Origin: Hyphomicrobiales bacterium
GTDB lineage: Bacteria > Pseudomonadota > Alphaproteobacteria > Rhizobiales > Rhizobiaceae
DNA: 64,000 nucleotides
Assembly (NCBI GenBank): GCA_900473745.1
Contig: UCMW01000017.1
Location: 199,513 to 263,512, forward strand
Direction: 5' to 3'
Shown here: positions 59,429 through 64,000 of the stretch, one piece after another
How positions within the stretch are numbered: position 1 is the first letter of the stretch
Layout: the number at the start of each line of letters is the position of its first letter
Position numbers and translations under genes: made by a program
The notes under the pieces: model-generated
What the model saw: only the letters and a program-made list of their open reading frames with translations
Told to the model about the DNA's origin: nothing
Databases searched by the model: none

Positions 59429-61807
59429 ATGACGCGATCGGTCGAGAGCAGATTCCTCGCCATCGTCGGCATCACGTTCTTCATTTTGGTCGTGCCGCTC
59501 TTTGCGCTCTTCCTGTCGCTTGCGACGGAACGCGCCTCCAACGAACTGCAACAGAACCTCGACATCCTGTTGGCCGCCAACGCCCAGGCGCTCGCCAAGC
59601 CACTCTGGGACTTCGACCAGGAGAGCGTCGAGCAGATCACCGCCACCATCGTCTCGAACGGACCGGTCAGCCGGGTCAACGTCAAGGACATCTCGGGCGG
59701 CATTTCGGTCTCCATGCCAGCGCTACCGAAGTGGCCGAAGAACGGTCTGGAATCGATCACCCGCGAGATCTACTACCGCGCCGTCGAAGGTCCGAAGCAC
59801 GTCGGCACAATCACCATCTATTACAGCCGGATCGACATGTTCTCCTCGCTGCGTCAGGCAGAGGCCATGCTGATCGGCATCTTCATGCTCGCCGTCATCG
59901 GCGTGGTCGGCTCCGCCATCATCGGCAATCGCCTGATGGTGATGAAGCCGCTCCTGAAGCTGACGGCCGCAATCGAGGCGACCCGCAGGCTCGGCTCCCG
60001 CCACCATGTCGACTGGCAGTCGAATGACGAGATCGGCCGCTTGGCCCGCAGCTTCAACGCCATGCAGATCAAGCTCGAGCAGGAAGAAGGCGAACTCCGC
60101 CTCGCCCACCGCCGCGCGACGGACATCTACAACACGACGCCCGCCATGCTGTTCTCTCTCGACGAGGAGGACCGGGTCACCGGCGTCAGCGAGTACTGGC
60201 TGCTCGCCACCGGCTACCAGCGCCACCAGGTCGTCGGACGCAAGTTCATCGAACTCGTGCCGAGCGAAGCCCGGATCGCCTATCAGGAAAGCAAGAAGAC
60301 CTGTGCGATCGCCGACGTGCTGGAAGCCACGACCCAGTTCGTCTGTGCAGACGGCACCATCATGGATATTCTGATTGCCGAGGCGAGCCGCAAGATCGAG
60401 GGCGCGAAGGACGACCTGTCCCTCAGCGTCATGACCGATGTCACCGCCCTCAAGCAGTCCGAGGAGCGCAACCACCGGCAGGCGATCACTGACCATCTGA
60501 CCGGCCTGCGCAACCGCCAGGGCTTCGAGACGGCTCTCGACAGTGAAATCGCCGCAACGGATGCGGCCGGCGAGGAACTCGCCTGTATCTTCGTCGACCT
60601 CGACCGCTTCAAGTGGATCAACGACAATCTCGGCCACCAGGCCGGCGACATCGTTCTTTGCCGCTTTGTCGAAAGCATGAATCTGCGTCTTCCCAGAGGC
60701 GCAATCGCCGCCCGTCTCGGCGGCGACGAATTTGCAGTATTGTTGCGCGGCCCTGCGATCGAAGATGTAGCGACCGAAATCAGCCGCGTCCTGTGCGATA
60801 TCTTCGTCGATCCGATGACCATCGATGGCTCGACCGTGCGCCTGAGCGCCAGCATCGGCATCGCCCTCTATCCCCGCCATGCCGCCAATGCCGCCGAACT
60901 GCTGCAGAAATCCGACATGGCGATGTACAGCAAGAAGCGCGACGGCAAGAACGGCGCCCTGCTCTACAATTCGGAAATCCAGGACCACACCCGCCGCCGC
61001 GCCGAGATTGAGCACGACATCGAGGAAGGCTTGGCCGAGGACTGGTTCGACGCCTACTTCCAGCCGATCGTCGAAGTCGCGAGCGGTCGCACCGTCGGCT
61101 ACGAGGCCCTGATGCGGCTCGTCCATCCCGAGCGCGGCGTCATCCCGCCCGCCGAACTCATCTGCGTGGCGGAAGAGACGGGTGCGATCAGCCGTCTCGG
61201 CGGTCAGGTTCTGGAGAAAGCCCTCTCGAACCTCGCCCGCCTGAGTGCCGAAACCGGAGATCATGACGCCTATCTGGCGGTCAACTTCTCACCGCTGCAA
61301 TTCGACACCGCACTGCCGGTCAGGCTTGCCGCCCTGACTGCTCATTTCGACATCGCTCCGCATCGCATTGTCATCGAGATCACCGAAGCGACACTCCTGC
61401 ACGACAATCCGCAGATCCGCACGATCCTCGACGAATTCAACCGCTTCGGCTATCGCCTGGCCCTCGACGACTTCGGCACGGGTTACTCGTCGCTCAGCTA
61501 CCTGAACCGCTTCCCTGTCGATATCGTCAAGATCGACCAGTCCTTCATCCGTTCTCTGACGGAGGACGAGCCGGAGCTTCGCCACAAGAGCCGCATGCTC
61601 GTCGAAGGCATCACGGCAATCTCACACAAGATGGAATGCGCCGTCGTCGCGGAAGGCATCGAGACCGACGAACAGCGGCGGATACTGGAAGAATTCGGCG
61701 TCGACTACGGCCAAGGCTATCTCTTCGCCCGGCCGCAGCCGCTGTCGGCACTGATCGAACAAGCAACCGCCACACCGGCCCGCCTGCAAAAGGCGTCCGC
61801 CGGCTGA
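59429..61807 (+). CDS. HAMP-PAS-GGDEF-EAL sensor protein
   Basis: A 792-residue cyclic di-GMP enzyme. Order: membrane helix at about 10-32, a periplasmic sensor to about 145, membrane helix near 146-168, HAMP, a PAS domain (TTPAMLFSLDEEDRVTGVSEYWLLATGY), GGDEF (ARLGGDEFAVLLR, intact) and EAL (YEALMR ... [13 protein letters not shown], intact). It could be bifunctional. A periplasmic binding protein gene follows by 24 bases, perhaps as its ligand-binding partner. Confidence 0.94.
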   Translation: MTRSVESRFLAIVGITFFILVVPLFALFLSLATERASNELQQNLDILLAANAQALAKPLWDFDQESVEQITATIVSNGPVSRVNVKDISGGISVSMPALPKWPKNGLESITREIYYRAVEGPKHVGTITIYYSRIDMFSSLRQAEAMLIGIFMLAVIGVVGSAIIGNRLMVMKPLLKLTAAIEATRRLGSRHHVDWQSNDEIGRLARSFNAMQIKLEQEEGELRLAHRRATDIYNTTPAMLFSLDEEDRVTGVSEYWLLATGYQRHQVVGRKFIELVPSEARIAYQESKKTCAIADVLEATTQFVCADGTIMDILIAEASRKIEGAKDDLSLSVMTDVTALKQSEERNHRQAITDHLTGLRNRQGFETALDSEIAATDAAGEELACIFVDLDRFKWINDNLGHQAGDIVLCRFVESMNLRLPRGAIAARLGGDEFAVLLRGPAIEDVATEISRVLCDIFVDPMTIDGSTVRLSASIGIALYPRHAANAAELLQKSDMAMYSKKRDGKNGALLYNSEIQDHTRRRAEIEHDIEEGLAEDWFDAYFQPIVEVASGRTVGYEALMRLVHPERGVIPPAELICVAEETGAISRLGGQVLEKALSNLARLSAETGDHDAYLAVNFSPLQFDTALPVRLAALTAHFDIAPHRIVIEITEATLLHDNPQIRTILDEFNRFGYRLALDDFGTGYSSLSYLNRFPVDIVKIDQSFIRSLTEDEPELRHKSRMLVEGITAISHKMECAVVAEGIETDEQRRILEEFGVDYGQGYLFARPQPLSALIEQATATPARLQKASAG

Positions 61808-61831
61808 CATCCACTGAAAGAGGGAACCGCA

Positions 61832-62572
61832 ATGAAAGTTTTGAGCCTTATGCTTTCACTTGCGGCGGCCCCGGTCGCCGCCGCAGACATCGTTCACTTC
61901 ACGACGGAAGACTACCCGCCCTACAACTTCCGGGTCGGGTCCGAAATCCGTGGCGCTGGCTACGACCAGGTTCTCCTGATGATGGAGGAGATCAAGGTCC
62001 CCTACACCCTCGAGATGATGCCCTGGGCGCGCGCCATCGCGCTTGCGGAAACCGAGCCGATGCACTGCGTCTTTACCACCGCCCATATTCCGGAGCGTGA
62101 CAAACTGTTCAAATGGGTCGAGCCTATGGCCGTCGGCCGCAATTTCATGGTCTCCCACAAGAGTGCGGCCATCAAGGTCAGCACCATCGAAGAGGCCAAG
62201 GAATTCACGGTCGGCACCCAGCGCAACGACTACACCCAGACCCTGCTGGAGAACGAGGGCTTTCCCAAGATCGACCTGGCCACCGATCTGAAGCTGACCC
62301 TGAAGAAGCTTCAGAGCAAGCGCATCGACCTGATGCCGATTTCCGAGCAACACTATATCGAGCTGCAGGAAAAGGGTGAGGAGCTCGAGGCGCAATTCGT
62401 CTTCTCCGAGCAGAAATTCGCCATCGCCTGCAACGCGAATTTCCCAGAAGATCTGCTCGCTCGCATGCAGGGCGCGCTCGACAAGCTGATCGCCGACGGC
62501 ACCCAGGCAGAGATCTTCGAGACCTACAATCTGCGCTATTCGAACTTCGGCCTGGTCGCAGCCAAACCCTGA
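61832..62572 (+). CDS. Periplasmic solute-binding protein (SBP_bac_3 type)
   Basis: A 246-residue secreted binding protein. Signal peptide MKVLSLMLSLAAAPVAAA, then the amino acid-type binding fold (IVHFTTEDYPPYNFRVGSEIRGAGYDQVLLMMEEIKVPYTLEMMPWARAIALAE). No permease gene is near, so it probably does not belong to an ABC importer. Its closeness to the GGDEF-EAL gene suggests that it supplies a signal to that sensor. The ligand is not known. Confidence 0.86.
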   Translation: MKVLSLMLSLAAAPVAAADIVHFTTEDYPPYNFRVGSEIRGAGYDQVLLMMEEIKVPYTLEMMPWARAIALAETEPMHCVFTTAHIPERDKLFKWVEPMAVGRNFMVSHKSAAIKVSTIEEAKEFTVGTQRNDYTQTLLENEGFPKIDLATDLKLTLKKLQSKRIDLMPISEQHYIELQEKGEELEAQFVFSEQKFAIACNANFPEDLLARMQGALDKLIADGTQAEIFETYNLRYSNFGLVAAKP

Positions 62573-62650
62573 AGGACCCGACATCAGTCTTGACATTCAA
62601 GCCGTTTCGCTGTCGGGAAAGGCAAAGAACCTCAAGACGGATCTCGGGCG

Positions 62651-63376
62651 ATGATCATCCTGGCCGGCCTCGGCAATCCCGGTGCGCAGTACGCGAAGAA
62701 CCGGCACAATATCGGCTTCATGGCCGTCGACGCAATCCAGCGTCGCCACGGCTTCTCGCCATGGGCGAAGAAATTCAAGGCCGAGATATCAGAAGGCACG
62801 CTGGCCGGCCAAAAGGTCATGCTGATCAAGCCGCAGACCTTCATGAACCTGTCCGGTGAAAGCGTCGGCGAGGCCATGCGCTTCTACAAGCTCGGCCCCG
62901 AAGACATCGTCGCCATCTATGACGAACTCGACCTTCAGCCCGGCAAGGCTCGCATCAAGACCGGCGGCGGCCATGGCGGCCACAACGGCATCAAGTCACT
63001 CGACGCCCATTGCGGCCTGAACTACCGGCGCCTGCGCCTGGGCATCGGCCATCCCGGCGACAAGGCAAAAGTCCACAACCACGTGCTCGGTGACTTCGCC
63101 AAGGTGGACGCCGAATGGCTGGAACCGCTGATCGAGGCGCTCGCCGACAATGCCGAGATGCTGGTGCGCGGTGAGGATTCACAGCTGATGAACAAGCTGG
63201 CGCTCGCCACCGGGTCCAAGACCGAGGACGAAAAGCCTGCCAAGGCCCCAAAAGCCCCGAAGCCGGCCCAGTCCCACATCCACCAGGCGCGCAATTTCAA
63301 CCAGCCGAAGAAGCTTCCCGAGAAGGGTCCCATGGCCGAGATGCTGAAGAAGATGTTCGGCCCCAAGAGCGACTGA
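62651..63376 (+). CDS. pth: Peptidyl-tRNA hydrolase
   Basis: A 241-residue enzyme that frees tRNA from peptidyl-tRNA. The N-terminal [25 protein letters not shown] contains the catalytic His19 and Asn10 region, and the Asp of [12 protein letters not shown] is conserved. The C-terminus carries a rhizobial extension rich in Lys/Pro ([24 protein letters not shown]). In related genomes it usually follows rplY closely; here two genes intervene. Confidence 0.96.
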   Translation: MIILAGLGNPGAQYAKNRHNIGFMAVDAIQRRHGFSPWAKKFKAEISEGTLAGQKVMLIKPQTFMNLSGESVGEAMRFYKLGPEDIVAIYDELDLQPGKARIKTGGGHGGHNGIKSLDAHCGLNYRRLRLGIGHPGDKAKVHNHVLGDFAKVDAEWLEPLIEALADNAEMLVRGEDSQLMNKLALATGSKTEDEKPAKAPKAPKPAQSHIHQARNFNQPKKLPEKGPMAEMLKKMFGPKSD

Positions 63377-63439
63377 CACCGCACTTCCACGCCCCCCTGC
63401 CCGCCTCCGACACACGCGCATCATCACCGGACCATCGTT

Positions 63440-64000
63440 ATGAGCCACGACATCACCACCGACCTCGTCACCCTGCGCGACTACTGGCGTTACGCCATCT
63501 CCCGCTTCAACGCAGCCGAACTTAGCTACGGCCACGGCACCCACACCGCCGTCGACGATGCCGCCTTCCTCCTGCTCGACAGCCTCGACCTGCCGATCGA
63601 CACGCTCGACCCCTTCCTCGACGCGAGACTGCTGCCCTCGGAGCGCCGCCTGCTCGCCGACCGCATCGAAATGCGTGTCACCACCCGCAAGCCCTCGGCC
63701 TATCTGACCGGCCGCTCCTACATCCAGGGCCTGCGCTTCTTCGTCGATGAGCGCGTGATCGTGCCGCGCTCGCATATCGGCGAGATTCTGTTCAACGAAT
63801 ACGGCGGCGAGTTCGGCTCCACCTTCCTGCCCGATCCCTTCGCGGTCGAGAGCGTGGTCGACATCTGCACTGGCTCCGGCTGCCTTGCCATCCTCGCCAC
63901 GCGCTTCTTCCCACTGGCATCAGTCGACGCAGTCGATCTCTCCGCCGATGCGCTGGACGTGGCTGAGAAGAACCGCCAGGCCTATGGCCTCGAAGACCAG
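63440..64000 (+). CDS. prmB: Ribosomal L3 glutamine methyltransferase, partial
   Basis: The first 187 codons of a PrmB-type SAM-dependent methyltransferase, cut by the window end. It shows the PrmB N-terminal helical region (TTDLVTLRDYWRYAISRFNAAELSYGHGTHTAVDDAAFLLL), YLTGRSYIQGLRFFVDERVIVPRSHIGEIL, and the SAM motif VVDICTGSGCLAILATRFFP followed by VDAVDLSADALDVAEKN. It methylates Gln of ribosomal protein L3. The ATG at 63440 is chosen because it gives the family N-terminus; no stop codon lies within the window. Confidence 0.9.
   Translation, partial: MSHDITTDLVTLRDYWRYAISRFNAAELSYGHGTHTAVDDAAFLLLDSLDLPIDTLDPFLDARLLPSERRLLADRIEMRVTTRKPSAYLTGRSYIQGLRFFVDERVIVPRSHIGEILFNEYGGEFGSTFLPDPFAVESVVDICTGSGCLAILATRFFPLASVDAVDLSADALDVAEKNRQAYGLEDQ

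Noticed and set aside
59723..61264. Long minus-strand ORF opposite the GGDEF-EAL gene
   Set aside because: Antisense shadow of a clear gene with intact domains.

Overview
The window looks like a chromosomal segment of a Rhizobiaceae-type alphaproteobacterium (Rhizobium/Agrobacterium/Ensifer relatives). The evidence is the high GC content, the gene order greA - lpsB - (LPS genes) - lrp - trxB - lsrB-type LysR known from Sinorhizobium meliloti, an alphaproteobacterial LexA box (GTTC-N7-GTTC), a RIME-like palindromic repeat, BA14K-family and OpgC proteins, and a candidate AbcR-type small RNA. I see no tRNA, rRNA, CRISPR array, insertion sequence or prophage. The window starts in intergenic DNA and ends inside prmB.

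Layout. 0-8.4 kb: mixed metabolic and sensory genes (DUF2938 membrane protein, zinc peptidase, GST, Zn-alcohol dehydrogenase, amidase, a chemoreceptor with a C-terminal EWEEF tether, and a 2H phosphoesterase-like protein). 8.6-12.1 kb: carB behind a leader with a strong terminator. 12.6-16.5 kb: an ArsR regulator with a perfect palindromic operator, two SRPBCC proteins, and two exporters. 16.5-19.3 kb: a DNA-damage operon made of a radical SAM/HhH protein and a DUF4130-UdgX uracil-DNA glycosylase, with a LexA box just upstream. 19.5-26 kb: greA, LPS-core glycosyltransferases, lrp, trxB, the lsrB/vtlR regulator and the candidate AbcR RNA. 26-40 kb: accessory metabolism (OYE, SDR, LysR, ChaA antiporter, OpgC, two PQQ-type sugar dehydrogenases, a Phd-VapC module, aatA, a cold-shock protein, BA14K, an MBL hydrolase). 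40-51 kb: a MarR-OmpR-histidine kinase set, proC-csaA-YbjN, ubiK, lgt-NDUFAF7-like methyltransferase-pgeF-M24, a lipoprotein. 51-56 kb: prs, a HTH-ended protein, and an aldehyde dehydrogenase/DUF779/AcoR-like unit. 56-64 kb: two GGDEF-EAL proteins flanking rplY, a periplasmic binding protein, pth and prmB.

The most interesting locus is the radical SAM-UdgX operon (16.5-19.3 kb). The radical SAM protein has a CX3CX2C cluster motif, a helix-hairpin-helix DNA-binding tail and a C-terminal QLSLF, which matches the bacterial sliding-clamp-binding pentapeptide. Its start codon lies a few bases from a canonical alphaproteobacterial SOS box. The second gene, overlapping by one base, fuses a DUF4130-type domain to a UdgX domain carrying the KRRIH loop that crosslinks to uracil sites. 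Together these suggest an SOS-induced, clamp-tethered uracil/base-damage system whose radical chemistry I do not know to be described.

The second most interesting feature is the lsrB downstream region: a terminator, a 15-bp perfect palindrome, a sigma70-like promoter and an RNA with a CCUCCCA loop and strong terminator, arranged as expected for an AbcR sRNA activated by the adjacent LysR regulator.
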